Assembly: GCA_002698995.1 (NCBI GenBank)
Contig: PAAX01000004.1
Location: forward strand, 1 to 32,831
Length of the DNA stretch: 32,831 nt
DNA from: Ignavibacteriota bacterium
GTDB taxonomy: Bacteria > Bacteroidota > Ignavibacteria > Ignavibacteriales > Melioribacteraceae
Direction of reading: 5' to 3'
A program made the translations under genes and the position numbers. A model generated the notes under the pieces. The model did not search any database and was not told the DNA's origin. It saw only the letters and a program-made list of their open reading frames with translations. This document shows, piece by piece, positions 24,987 through 32,704 of this stretch (position 1 is the stretch's first letter; each line of letters starts with the position of its first letter).

Positions 24987-27761
24987 ATGAGAACAGACAA
25001 AGTATTTCATGTAATTTCAAATACACACTGGGATAGAGAATGGCGTTTCCCCTTTCAAAGAAACCGCCAAATGTTAGTCGATATGATTGATTCGGTTCTA
25101 GATATTCTTGTTAAGGAACCAAAATACAGAGCATTTCATTTAGATAGTCAATCAATAGTTTTGAGAGATTATCTTGAAGTAAACCCTCATAAAAAGAAGT
25201 TGATTGTAAAACTAGTTAAAGAAAACCGTCTGCTTATTGGTCCTTGGTATATACTTCCTGAAGAGTTTCAAGTCGGTGGTGAAAATTTAATAAGAAATCT
25301 TTTACTTGGACATAAAGTATGTGCCGAGCATGGTGGTGTTTCTAAAATCGGATATTCTCCTTTTTCGTGGGGACAAATATCTCAGCTTCCTCAACTCTAC
25401 AAAGAGTTTGGAATAAATTTAATAATGTTTTATAGAGGAATAAATTCTATCGATAGTCCTAAAGCTGAGTTTTTATGGGAAGGAGCCGATGGAACTAAGG
25501 CGATATCTTCACGCTTTTCAACTATGCCCCGCTATAATTTTTACTTTTATATATATAGACCCGCAGTTCACAACGAAGGTTTTTATGATGTTGAATATAA
25601 ATGGAGTAAAGGAGGTAAACCTTTTCATTTTGCTGATAAAGAACAGCATGATGAAGATTTTTTCATAATTGAACCTCTTGATAATTATTATGAAGAGAAC
25701 CTAAAAGAATGGGTTGAAAAAATTGTAAATGATCAAGCTGATGATTTTACTACACCCCATGCAATTTGGATGGAAGGTCATGATTCAAGCGGACCGAACA
25801 TAAAGACAGTAAGAATAATTGAAGACATCAAAAAGATATTTCCGGAGATGAATATTAAGCACAGCACTTTGGAAGAATACGCAAAAGCAGTTTTCGAAAG
25901 TGCGGATGAGAAAAAACTCAAGCTTGTAAAGGGAGAAAGAAGAAGTTCTCAGTTTGATAGAAGAAGTGGAAACATGTATGGATACACTACTTCTGCAAGA
26001 ATGTTTCTTAAACAGAAAAACTTTGATGCGGAAAGATGGGTGCAGTTCTATGCAGAGCCATTCAATTCATTTGCCGGAATTCTCGGTAAAGATATTAAAG
26101 ATTATTATTTAGAAAATGCATGGGAAAAAATAGTTCAAAATTCTGCTCATGATTCAATCGGCGGCTGCAGTCTTGATGAAATACATGATGACATGATGAA
26201 CCGATACAAACATTCAATTGAAATAAGTCGAGGAGTTTTTGAGAGAGCAGTCAAATTTATAAGTAACAGAATTGATACCTCTTCTATAGCAGATAATAAA
26301 AGAAAAGATAATATTTTCATTACAGTACTAAATCCAAATAACTATGATAGAAACGAAATTGTAAAAGCTGTTATAGATATTCCAACTGAATTTGATAAAG
26401 GGGATTTTATTGTAACTACTGAAGATGGAACAGTTTTAGAAAAGCAACTTATTAGCTCTAAGCATTATCAGCCTGTATTAGAGCAGATGATTGACCGACC
26501 GATGTATTTTGATATGCAGAGATATGAAGTTTATCTCAATGTTAAAAATATTCCCTCATTTGGTTATAACACTTTTAAAGTAGTACCAAAGAAAAAAGTG
26601 AAAATAGAAAAGAATGAGTTAATCACAGCTAAGAAAGACTCAATTTTGCTTGAAAATGAATTCATCAAAGTAAAAGTAAACTCAAACGGTACTTTTGATC
26701 TTACTCAGAAAGAGATAAATCATAAATTCAAAAACTTGGGCTACTTTTATGATGAAGGAGAAGCGGGTCATGCATGGGTAAATATTCCAACAAAACCCTT
26801 TGTTGATACATTAAAAAATAAAGCAAAGATAAAAGTAATTGAAAATGGAAATCTCTCTTCAACTATTAAGATAAGCAATAAAATAAAGATTCATGAAAAT
26901 CTTACTGAAAGGAAAAATAAATCAAAAAAACTTGTATCGGTTACTATTGATCTATTCTTAACATTAAACAAAGAATCAAGAAGACTTGATATTGTAGTTG
27001 TAGTTGATAATACTGCTGAAAGTCATAGATTAAGAATGATGTTCCCAACCAATCTTAAAGCAAATTCATCATTCGGTGAAGGGCAGTTTGATGTAGTTGA
27101 AAGATCACTCGAAAGACCTTATACTAAAGATTGGGTTGAGCAGCCAATGTATGATTTTCCAATGCACCAGTTTGTTGATTTAACTGATAAGGATAAAGGT
27201 CTGGCAGTTTTAGTTGACGGACTAAAAGAATATGAAGTTTTAAACGATAAGAAAAATACTTTGGCAATAACTCTCTTTAGAGGATTTGAATTTATTATTG
27301 CTCCGAGTTCAAGACAAGATTATACTTATCAAAAAGGATCTCAATGTTTAGGAAAGCAGGAATTTAGACTTTCAGTTTATCCTCACAAATTTGATTGGAA
27401 GAAAGGGGAAGTTTATAAAGAAGCTCTTAACTTTAACAATAGTTTAAGAATTGCTCAAATCGGCTCTGGAAGCGGCGATCTCCCTCTTTCTAATTCTTTC
27501 TTGAAAATTGAAAATGAAAATATTGTATTTAGTTCTTTGAAAAAAGCAGAAGATGAAAAAGAAAACTCATTTGTACTGAGAGTTTATAATCCAACTACCA
27601 AAAAACAGAAAACTAAAATCTCCTTTGCTGAGAAAATTAGATCAGCAAAGCTGGTAACGCTTGAAGAACTTGATATTGAAGAGATAAAATTGAGTGATGT
27701 TAATTCATTTGTGATTGATTTAGAGAAGAAAAAAATTGTAAGTATGAAGTTGGAGTTTTAA
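24987..27761 (+). CDS. GH38 alpha-mannosidase-like protein with replaced nucleophile
   Basis: A 924-residue protein with no signal peptide. GH38 N-terminal domain residues 5-300 include ISNTHWDREWRF (zinc-ligand positions His14, Asp16), FHLDSQSIVLRDYLE, GPWYILPEEFQVGGENLIRN and FGINLIMFYRGI. The middle domain, about 330-420, has TTSARMFLKQ and NSAHDSIGGCSLDEIH. The C-terminal beta domains extend to 924. In active bacterial GH38 enzymes the nucleophile and zinc-ligand Asp lies in GYLPDSFGQ/H; here the same segment reads GYSPFSWGQ, with Phe126 (codon 25362-25364) at the Asp position. The usual GNDHGGP-like segment reads EGHDSSGP. The protein may therefore be a non-hydrolytic relative, a differently acting glycosidase, or a member of a distinct clade. 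It lies 15 bp after the HAD gene, so it belongs to the same unit. Confidence 0.85.
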   Translation: MRTDKVFHVISNTHWDREWRFPFQRNRQMLVDMIDSVLDILVKEPKYRAFHLDSQSIVLRDYLEVNPHKKKLIVKLVKENRLLIGPWYILPEEFQVGGENLIRNLLLGHKVCAEHGGVSKIGYSPFSWGQISQLPQLYKEFGINLIMFYRGINSIDSPKAEFLWEGADGTKAISSRFSTMPRYNFYFYIYRPAVHNEGFYDVEYKWSKGGKPFHFADKEQHDEDFFIIEPLDNYYEENLKEWVEKIVNDQADDFTTPHAIWMEGHDSSGPNIKTVRIIEDIKKIFPEMNIKHSTLEEYAKAVFESADEKKLKLVKGERRSSQFDRRSGNMYGYTTSARMFLKQKNFDAERWVQFYAEPFNSFAGILGKDIKDYYLENAWEKIVQNSAHDSIGGCSLDEIHDDMMNRYKHSIEISRGVFERAVKFISNRIDTSSIADNKRKDNIFITVLNPNNYDRNEIVKAVIDIPTEFDKGDFIVTTEDGTVLEKQLISSKHYQPVLEQMIDRPMYFDMQRYEVYLNVKNIPSFGYNTFKVVPKKKVKIEKNELITAKKDSILLENEFIKVKVNSNGTFDLTQKEINHKFKNLGYFYDEGEAGHAWVNIPTKPFVDTLKNKAKIKVIENGNLSSTIKISNKIKIHENLTERKNKSKKLVSVTIDLFLTLNKESRRLDIVVVVDNTAESHRLRMMFPTNLKANSSFGEGQFDVVERSLERPYTKDWVEQPMYDFPMHQFVDLTDKDKGLAVLVDGLKEYEVLNDKKNTLAITLFRGFEFIIAPSSRQDYTYQKGSQCLGKQEFRLSVYPHKFDWKKGEVYKEALNFNNSLRIAQIGSGSGDLPLSNSFLKIENENIVFSSLKKAEDEKENSFVLRVYNPTTKKQKTKISFAEKIRSAKLVTLEELDIEEIKLSDVNSFVIDLEKKKIVSMKLEF

Positions 27762-27813
27762 CTCATCACTTTTAGTGATAGATGTTAATGGGGAATTATA
27801 TATTAATTCTCTA

Positions 27814-27850
27814 TTTCTCGATTCGTACTAAACACTCACTCGAAATAACA
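27814..27850. repeat. Degenerate left-type REP arm (L1) of the TCGAAATGACA array
   Basis: tttctcgattcg..actcactcgaaataaca matches the L arm of the array with a few changes. It has no recognisable R arm upstream, and 27762-27813 holds only AT-rich sequence with small hairpins (atcact-ttt-agtgat). A 13-bp linker, gagatgtaacctt, separates it from the next unit; that linker closely resembles gaaatgtaaactt at 28407-28419. Confidence 0.7.
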
Positions 27851-27903
27851 GAGATGTAACCTTTGTCATTTCGACGAACGAAGTGAGGAGAAATCTTAGA
27901 AGT

Positions 27904-28206
27904 ATGAAATGAGAACATAATTATTACATTTACATCATTACCAACTGGAATAACAAAGTTCTTTATATAGGAATGACAAACAATCTTAAAAGAAGAATTT
28001 ATGAACATAAGAATAAACTGATTGAAGGCTTTTCAAAGAAATATAATTTAACAAAGCTTGTTTACTTTGAAGAAACTAATGATGTTTTCTCTGCGATAAC
28101 AAGAGAAAAGGAACTTAAGAAATGGAGACGAGAGAAGAAAAATACTTTAATAGAAATGATGAATAAAGATTGGAAGGATTTAAGCGAAGAGTACAATTTT
28201 TATTGA
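27904..28206 (+). pseudogene. GIY-YIG nuclease-family gene with in-frame TGA at codon 3
   Basis: Reading from ATG 27904 gives M-K-stop(TGA 27910-27912)-EHNYYIYIITNWNNKVLYIG, then MTNNLKRRIYEHKNKL and onward to 28206, 100 codons in all. That is the full length and fold of small single-domain GIY-YIG proteins: YYIYI and VLYIG as the two half-motifs, RRIYEH with the conserved Arg, and REKELKKWRREKK with the conserved Glu. Between TGA and ATG 27973 no ATG, GTG or TTG is available. Starting at ATG 27973 removes both half-motifs and leaves 77 residues. The gene is thus either recently inactivated, started at a non-canonical codon such as ATT, read through, or affected by a sequence error. It lies 6 bp after the R1 repeat arm. 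Confidence 0.7.
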
Positions 28207-28220
28207 TTATTAATTATAGA

Positions 28221-28274
28221 ATCGTCCTTTAGATAAATTTAACGGTATAAGTCTTAAATCGTTTAGAGGATGAT
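28221..28274 (+). other. Structured 3' tail between GIY-YIG gene and repeat arm L2
   Basis: ATCGTCCTTTA (28221-28231) can pair with TAGAGGATGAT (28264-28274) with two mismatches or wobbles, enclosing 32 nt that holds further AT-rich complementarity (AAATTTAA, TTAAATC). It lies between the nuclease stop codon and arm L2, so it could be a terminator-like or recognition structure of the element. Confidence 0.4.
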
Positions 28275-28322
28275 AAGATTTCTCGTCGTAAACTCCTCGA
28301 AATGACATGTCGTAACGGAAAA

Positions 28323-28406
28323 TATCATTTCGATGAACGAAGTGAGGAGAAATCCTAAAATCGGCAGAGAGAAGATTTCTCAGTCACAGGCTCCTTCGAA
28401 ATGACA
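28323..28406. repeat. 84-bp REP-like palindrome R2-L3
   Basis: The R arm (tatcatttcgatgaacgaag...gaggagaaatccta) and the L arm (gatttctcagtcacaggctccttcgaaatgaca) surround a short centre. Linkers are 15 bp on the left and 13 bp on the right. The 334-bp gap 28207-28540 holds the tail of the GIY-YIG unit, this palindrome and the next, and no other gene. Confidence 0.85.
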
Positions 28407-28419
28407 GAAATGTAAACTT

Positions 28420-28503
28420 TGTCGTTTCGACGAACGGAGTGAGGAGAAATCTTAATCTTAGCAAAGAGTATATTATTCAGTTGCAGACTCACTCGAAATG
28501 ACA
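28420..28503. repeat. 84-bp REP-like palindrome R3-L4
   Basis: It starts TGTCGTTTCGACGAACGGAG and ends CACTCGAAATGACA, exactly the same length as R2-L3. The centre (agcaaagagtatattattcag) differs from that of R2-L3 while the arms are conserved. It ends 37 bp before the GH94 start codon, so in mRNA it could act as a stabilising or attenuating hairpin. Confidence 0.85.
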
Positions 28504-28540
28504 ACGTATTAAAAGAATTTAAATAAACACAGGATATAAA

Positions 28541-30946
28541 ATGATTAAAAACAAATATGGTTACTTTACTGAGGATCATAGAGAATTTGTTATTACTGAT
28601 CCTCGAACTCCAAGACCTTGGTTTAATTATATGTGGAATCCCAAATATGCGGGATTAATTTCACATACAAGCGGTGGATTCAGTTTCTTTGAAACTCCAC
28701 GTGATAATAGACTTACAAGAATGCGTTACAACTCACTTCCTTGGGATAGACCAGGCAGATATGTTTTAGTTAAAGATACGGATTCAAATGAATATCATTC
28801 TTTAAGCTGGGCTCCTACAATCGATAAAAAATATGATCAGTATGAATGCCGTCATGGACAAGGTTATACAAAGATTACTACTGAAGTTAATGAGATTGAA
28901 GGATCAATCAATTACTTTGTTCCAACAGATGCTAATGCTGAAGTTTGGCGCGTTAAGTTAAAAAACAAAAGCAATAGAAAAAGAAATCTTGAAATTTATT
29001 CTTTTGTAGAATTGATGATGGGTAATGCACTTAATGATATTATCAATCAGCCGAATGATAAACATTTTACCGATATTAAATTCAATAAAGAACATGAAAC
29101 TCTTGTCTGCACAAGGCGTTACTGGGTATTGAATAAAAAAGTATCGGTAGCACAGCCTAACATTGACTGGAAATTTTATGCATTGTTTACTTCGACTTTA
29201 CCAGTGACCGGATTTGACGGTAGTTTAGATAAATTTATCGGTAGATGGAGATCAGAAGCAAATCCAGAAGCAATTGAAACCGGAAAGATGAACAATACTG
29301 AAATTACTGCCGGTGATCCCGTTGCAGCTCTTCAATCAAAGATTGAAATTAATCCTAATGAGGAAATTGATTTTGCAATTGTATTTGGAATTGCAGATAA
29401 AGAAGCTGGCAATCCTTTTGAATCTATAAACTGGGATGAGTTGAAAGATTTAACAAACCTTGATAAAAAGTTTGAAGACTTAAAATCATACTGGGATAAT
29501 TATCTTTCAAAAGTTAAGGTTGAAACTCCAAACGAAAAAGTAAATGCAATGCTGAATGTCTGGAATCAGTATCAAGCCGCAGTAACATTTGATATGGCAA
29601 GAAATTCCGGTTATTATCATGGCGGACTTTTATTCGGTACCGGAATGCGTGATCAATTTCAGGATATTCTCGGAACTGTAATTCCTCATCCAAAAAGAGT
29701 TAGAGCAAGATTACTAAACGCACTCCGATTCCAATTCAATAATGGTTCAACTCTTCATAACTTTTTTGTTTATACAGATTACGGCGAAAAAACTAATCAC
29801 TCCGATACTCCCCTTTGGATTCCTTTTGGGATTATTGAGTATCTGAATGAAACCGGAGATTTTTCAATTCTTGATGAAACAGTAACTTACTATGATGAAG
29901 GAAAAGGTTCTGTTTATGAACATATGATAAAAGCTTTAGATTTCTGCATCTCCGCAACTACTGAACGCGGAATGCCTAAAATGATGAACGGTGACTGGAA
30001 CGATACTCTTGATCACGTTGGTCCCAAAGGAAATGGAGAAACTGTATGGGGAGCTTTCTTCTTGGCTTACGCTTTAAAAAAATCATTTGAATTGCTTGAA
30101 TATAAAAATGATAAAGAGACATTAGACCGCTGGACAAAAGCTTACAATCAATTGAATAAAGTTACAAACGAATACTGCTGGGACGGTGAATGGTATTTAA
30201 GAGCATTTAGAGATAATGGAATACCAATCGGTTCAAATAAAGATGAACAAGGAAAAATTTTCCTCAATGCACAAAGCTGGTCTGTAATTTCCGGTTTAGC
30301 TGTAAAGGAAAGAGCTGATAAAGCATTAGAATCATCGGTAAAATATCTTGAAACTCCTTATGGAATGCAGATATGCTGGCCTTCGTTCACAAAGGTTGAT
30401 GACACTGTAGGATTAATAAGCAGATGTGTTCCGGGAAAGAAAGAGAATGGAGCTGTATTTAATCATGCTTCGTCTTGGTTTATTCTTGCATCAATTATAA
30501 ATGGTGATGTGGAAACTGCTTTCAGAATTTATCAAAAAATGCTGCCCTTAAATTCTTCTGTTGATAATGACAAATACGAAATTGAACCTTATGTATTTGC
30601 TGAATATATAACAAGTCCTGATCACGAAACACAAAACCAAGCAAGCCATTCATGGTTAACCGGTACTGCTGTTTGGATGTATAGAATTGGTCTTGATCAT
30701 ATAATTGGATTTAAAACTTCATTGAAAGGAATAACAATAAATCCTAATATTCCATCCGATTGGAAAGAATATAAAGCTTCGAGAGTTTTTAGAGGAAAAG
30801 AAATTAATCTTGTTGTTAAAAATCCAAATGGAAAGAATAACGGCATTTCAGAATTCATAATTAATGGAAAGAAGTCTGAATCAAACTTTATTGATGTATC
30901 TTTATATTCTGAAGAAAAATTAAATGTTGAAATAACATTAGGATAA
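28541..30946 (+). CDS. GH94 disaccharide phosphorylase (cellobiose/chitobiose phosphorylase-like)
   Basis: An 801-residue cytoplasmic enzyme, the usual length for cellobiose and N,N'-diacetylchitobiose phosphorylases. The N-terminal GH94 beta-sandwich covers about 5-280 (GYFTEDHREFVIT, TPRPWFNYMWN, YECRHGQGYTKI, NLEIYSFVELMMG). The (alpha/alpha)6 catalytic domain, about 310-720, contains GTGMRDQFQDILG, LHNFFVYTDYGEKTNHSDTP and NGDWNDTLDHVG (DWND at 485-488, carrying the general acid). Phosphorolysis of a beta-linked disaccharide would give an alpha-sugar-1-phosphate plus a free sugar. No signal peptide, consistent with intracellular action. Which disaccharide is used cannot be read from sequence. 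Neighbouring NanE and phosphohexomutase point to an amino-sugar substrate (inference). AGGA stands 8 nt before ATG, and the next gene starts 3 bp after its stop. Confidence 0.9.
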   Translation: MIKNKYGYFTEDHREFVITDPRTPRPWFNYMWNPKYAGLISHTSGGFSFFETPRDNRLTRMRYNSLPWDRPGRYVLVKDTDSNEYHSLSWAPTIDKKYDQYECRHGQGYTKITTEVNEIEGSINYFVPTDANAEVWRVKLKNKSNRKRNLEIYSFVELMMGNALNDIINQPNDKHFTDIKFNKEHETLVCTRRYWVLNKKVSVAQPNIDWKFYALFTSTLPVTGFDGSLDKFIGRWRSEANPEAIETGKMNNTEITAGDPVAALQSKIEINPNEEIDFAIVFGIADKEAGNPFESINWDELKDLTNLDKKFEDLKSYWDNYLSKVKVETPNEKVNAMLNVWNQYQAAVTFDMARNSGYYHGGLLFGTGMRDQFQDILGTVIPHPKRVRARLLNALRFQFNNGSTLHNFFVYTDYGEKTNHSDTPLWIPFGIIEYLNETGDFSILDETVTYYDEGKGSVYEHMIKALDFCISATTERGMPKMMNGDWNDTLDHVGPKGNGETVWGAFFLAYALKKSFELLEYKNDKETLDRWTKAYNQLNKVTNEYCWDGEWYLRAFRDNGIPIGSNKDEQGKIFLNAQSWSVISGLAVKERADKALESSVKYLETPYGMQICWPSFTKVDDTVGLISRCVPGKKENGAVFNHASSWFILASIINGDVETAFRIYQKMLPLNSSVDNDKYEIEPYVFAEYITSPDHETQNQASHSWLTGTAVWMYRIGLDHIIGFKTSLKGITINPNIPSDWKEYKASRVFRGKEINLVVKNPNGKNNGISEFIINGKKSESNFIDVSLYSEEKLNVEITLG

Positions 30947-30949
30947 AAA

Positions 30950-32590
30950 ATGAAAAAACTAGTTTTAGTTTTCTTGTTGGCGCTATCAATAAGTGCACAA
31001 TCAATAACTTGGAATGAGATAACCGGCAATTATATACTCCCCGGCTCAGTTCAAGTATTTGAAGGAACGCGTGTTAGTCCTGCTTTGAAAATCTGGTATA
31101 TCAAAGTTGATATGAGCGATCCCGATATTGCAATTAGACCATATATAAGCGGTACAAATAAAATTGTTCCTACTTTCACAAATGATGTTGGGGCTTATGC
31201 TGCTGTAAACGGTGGATTTTTCGGCGGTTCAACATCCTATTCAGCGGTTGTTTATCCTAATGAAGTTAAGGCCGAAAATGTTCCAGCTGTGACAAGAAAC
31301 AGTCAATCCTATCCGCTGATAAGAAGTTTCTTTGGAATGGATTTCAACAGAAATCTATCTGTCGATTGGATATATCATTTCGGAAATAATGTTGAAGATA
31401 TTTATACATTTGAAGAACCACTTCCTTATATAAATAATGATCCGACTCCCAAATCGGCACCAAGCAAATCAAACGGAAACCCATACGACAGTTTATTAGT
31501 TGGAATCGGGGGTGCTCCAACCTTGGTTAAAAATGGTACGGTTAACGTGACTTATAATGAAGAAATTATGTGGGGATCGGGAGTAGGAAACACAAACAGC
31601 GATCCGAGAACTGCAGTCGGTTATACTGCAGATAATCATGTAATATTATTAACTGCCGATGGTCGTCAACTTGGAAGCGCCGGGGTGAGTTTACCTGAAC
31701 TAGCTCAAATAATGATTGATTTGGGATGCGTAGAAGCTATGAATCTTGACGGCGGCGGCTCAACACAAATGGCTGTCGGAAATTCTTACGTTAATACTCC
31801 TTCTGAACAAAGAGCAGTGCCAACAATTTTAGCTGTCGTACATTCGGATTCATTAAATCTCCCTAAAGAACCAAAGTTTGAGAGAATAATCGATACCGGA
31901 GATCCTGATGCAGAAGAAGGAGGAAGCGGATGGTTTGCAACTGCAAATTCCGGTTTCTACGGAGGGACACCTTCTCTTCTTAATGCAATTGGTGACGGAA
32001 GTAATTACTACAGATTTCATGCTAATCTTCCTGCCGAAGCTGAATATGAGGTTTACGGATGGTGGGTCGCTTCAAGCAATAGAGCAAGCGATACTCCTTT
32101 TATCATTTCTCATAAAGATGGTTTAGATACTGTAAGAATGAATCAAACTATAAATAACGGACAGTGGGTTTATGTAGGTACATATACCTTTGCTGGAAAT
32201 GAATCAGAGTTTGTTGAAGTTTCAAATGCAGCTACAACCAACAACTACGTTGTTGCTGATGCAGTCAGATATTTGACTTACGATGATATTACCGTTGATG
32301 TAAAAAATGAATTAGCTTCTTATCCCTCTAGTTTTTTATTGAGACAGAATTACCCTAATCCATTTAATCCAACGACAAGTATTGAGTATTTGGTACCTAG
32401 TAATGAGTACGTTAGTTTAAAAGTTTATGATATTCTCGGGAATGAAATAACAACTTTGGTAAATGAACAGAAATCTGCTGGAAATTATAGTATAGAATTT
32501 AATGCTGAAATGCTTTCGAGTGGAATCTATATTATCACAATGAATTCCGGTGGATATACACAATCTATAAAAGCTCAGTTGATAAAATAA
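30950..32590 (+). CDS. Secreted phosphodiester glycosidase-like (NAGPA domain) protein with golvesin-like domain and T9SS tail
   Basis: A 546-residue secreted protein. Signal peptide 1-17 (ALSISAQ). A NAGPA/DUF2233 (PF09992) domain covers about 25-305, with AAVNGGFFGG, GAPTLVKNG, DPRTAVGYTADNHVILLTAD and MNLDGGGSTQMAV. This family includes the uncovering enzyme that removes GlcNAc from GlcNAc-1-P diesters, so cleavage of a sugar-1-phosphodiester is the best guess. A golvesin-like domain covers about 310-445 (IIDTGDPDAEEGGSGW, YEVYGWWVASSNRA, NGQWVYVGTYTF, VVADAVRYL). The T9SS type A tail is about 460-546 (LLRQNYPNPFNPTTSIEY). The golvesin plus T9SS ending is shared with the GHL10 proteins of the opposite block, linking the two halves. 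It is the last gene before a terminator-like hairpin at 32626. Confidence 0.88.
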   Translation: MKKLVLVFLLALSISAQSITWNEITGNYILPGSVQVFEGTRVSPALKIWYIKVDMSDPDIAIRPYISGTNKIVPTFTNDVGAYAAVNGGFFGGSTSYSAVVYPNEVKAENVPAVTRNSQSYPLIRSFFGMDFNRNLSVDWIYHFGNNVEDIYTFEEPLPYINNDPTPKSAPSKSNGNPYDSLLVGIGGAPTLVKNGTVNVTYNEEIMWGSGVGNTNSDPRTAVGYTADNHVILLTADGRQLGSAGVSLPELAQIMIDLGCVEAMNLDGGGSTQMAVGNSYVNTPSEQRAVPTILAVVHSDSLNLPKEPKFERIIDTGDPDAEEGGSGWFATANSGFYGGTPSLLNAIGDGSNYYRFHANLPAEAEYEVYGWWVASSNRASDTPFIISHKDGLDTVRMNQTINNGQWVYVGTYTFAGNESEFVEVSNAATTNNYVVADAVRYLTYDDITVDVKNELASYPSSFLLRQNYPNPFNPTTSIEYLVPSNEYVSLKVYDILGNEITTLVNEQKSAGNYSIEFNAEMLSSGIYIITMNSGGYTQSIKAQLIK

Positions 32591-32625
32591 GTTAGCTGAT
32601 AATTCCACATCTATAAATTTATTTC

Positions 32626-32670
32626 AATTCCGGATTCCGATATTTATAGGGATACCGGAATTTTATTTTT
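32626..32670 (+). terminator. Rho-independent-like terminator built from a repeat half-unit
   Basis: AATTCCGG (32626-32633) pairs with CCGGAATT (32655-32662), extended by attcc/gggat pairing, and is followed by TTATTTTT. It ends the plus-strand block 36 bp after the last stop. The sequence (attccggattcc...ataccggaatt) is a relative of the CCGGT palindromes at 23344-23650. Confidence 0.75.
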
Positions 32671-32704
32671 AAATAGAGTTTATAATTGGGACTTGGTAAT
32701 TTTT

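Larger units (their letters stand above)
27864..28307 (+). mobile_element. Candidate GIY-YIG element bounded by REP-like inverted repeats
   Basis: The right-type arm R1 (TGTCATTTCGACGAACGAAG onward, to about 27897) and the left-type arm L2 (28277-28307, GATTTCTC..CTCCTCGAAATGACA) form an imperfect terminal inverted repeat. It encloses the small GIY-YIG gene and its structured 3' tail, 444 bp in all. In adjoining units R2-L3 and R3-L4 the same two arms lie about 20 bp apart and make an 84-bp palindrome, so the gene occupies the loop position of one palindrome unit. It interrupts a gene block otherwise spaced at a few bp. Mobility is inference. Confidence 0.6.

Noticed and set aside
27973-28206. 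Complete 77-residue GIY-YIG nuclease starting at ATG 27973
   Set aside because: The in-frame sequence upstream encodes the YYIYI and VLYIG half-motifs required for the fold, so this start would give a truncated domain.
30697-31029. 110-codon minus-strand reading frame across the GH94/phosphodiester glycosidase junction
   Set aside because: It spans the end of one firm gene and the signal peptide of the next, with no recognisable features.
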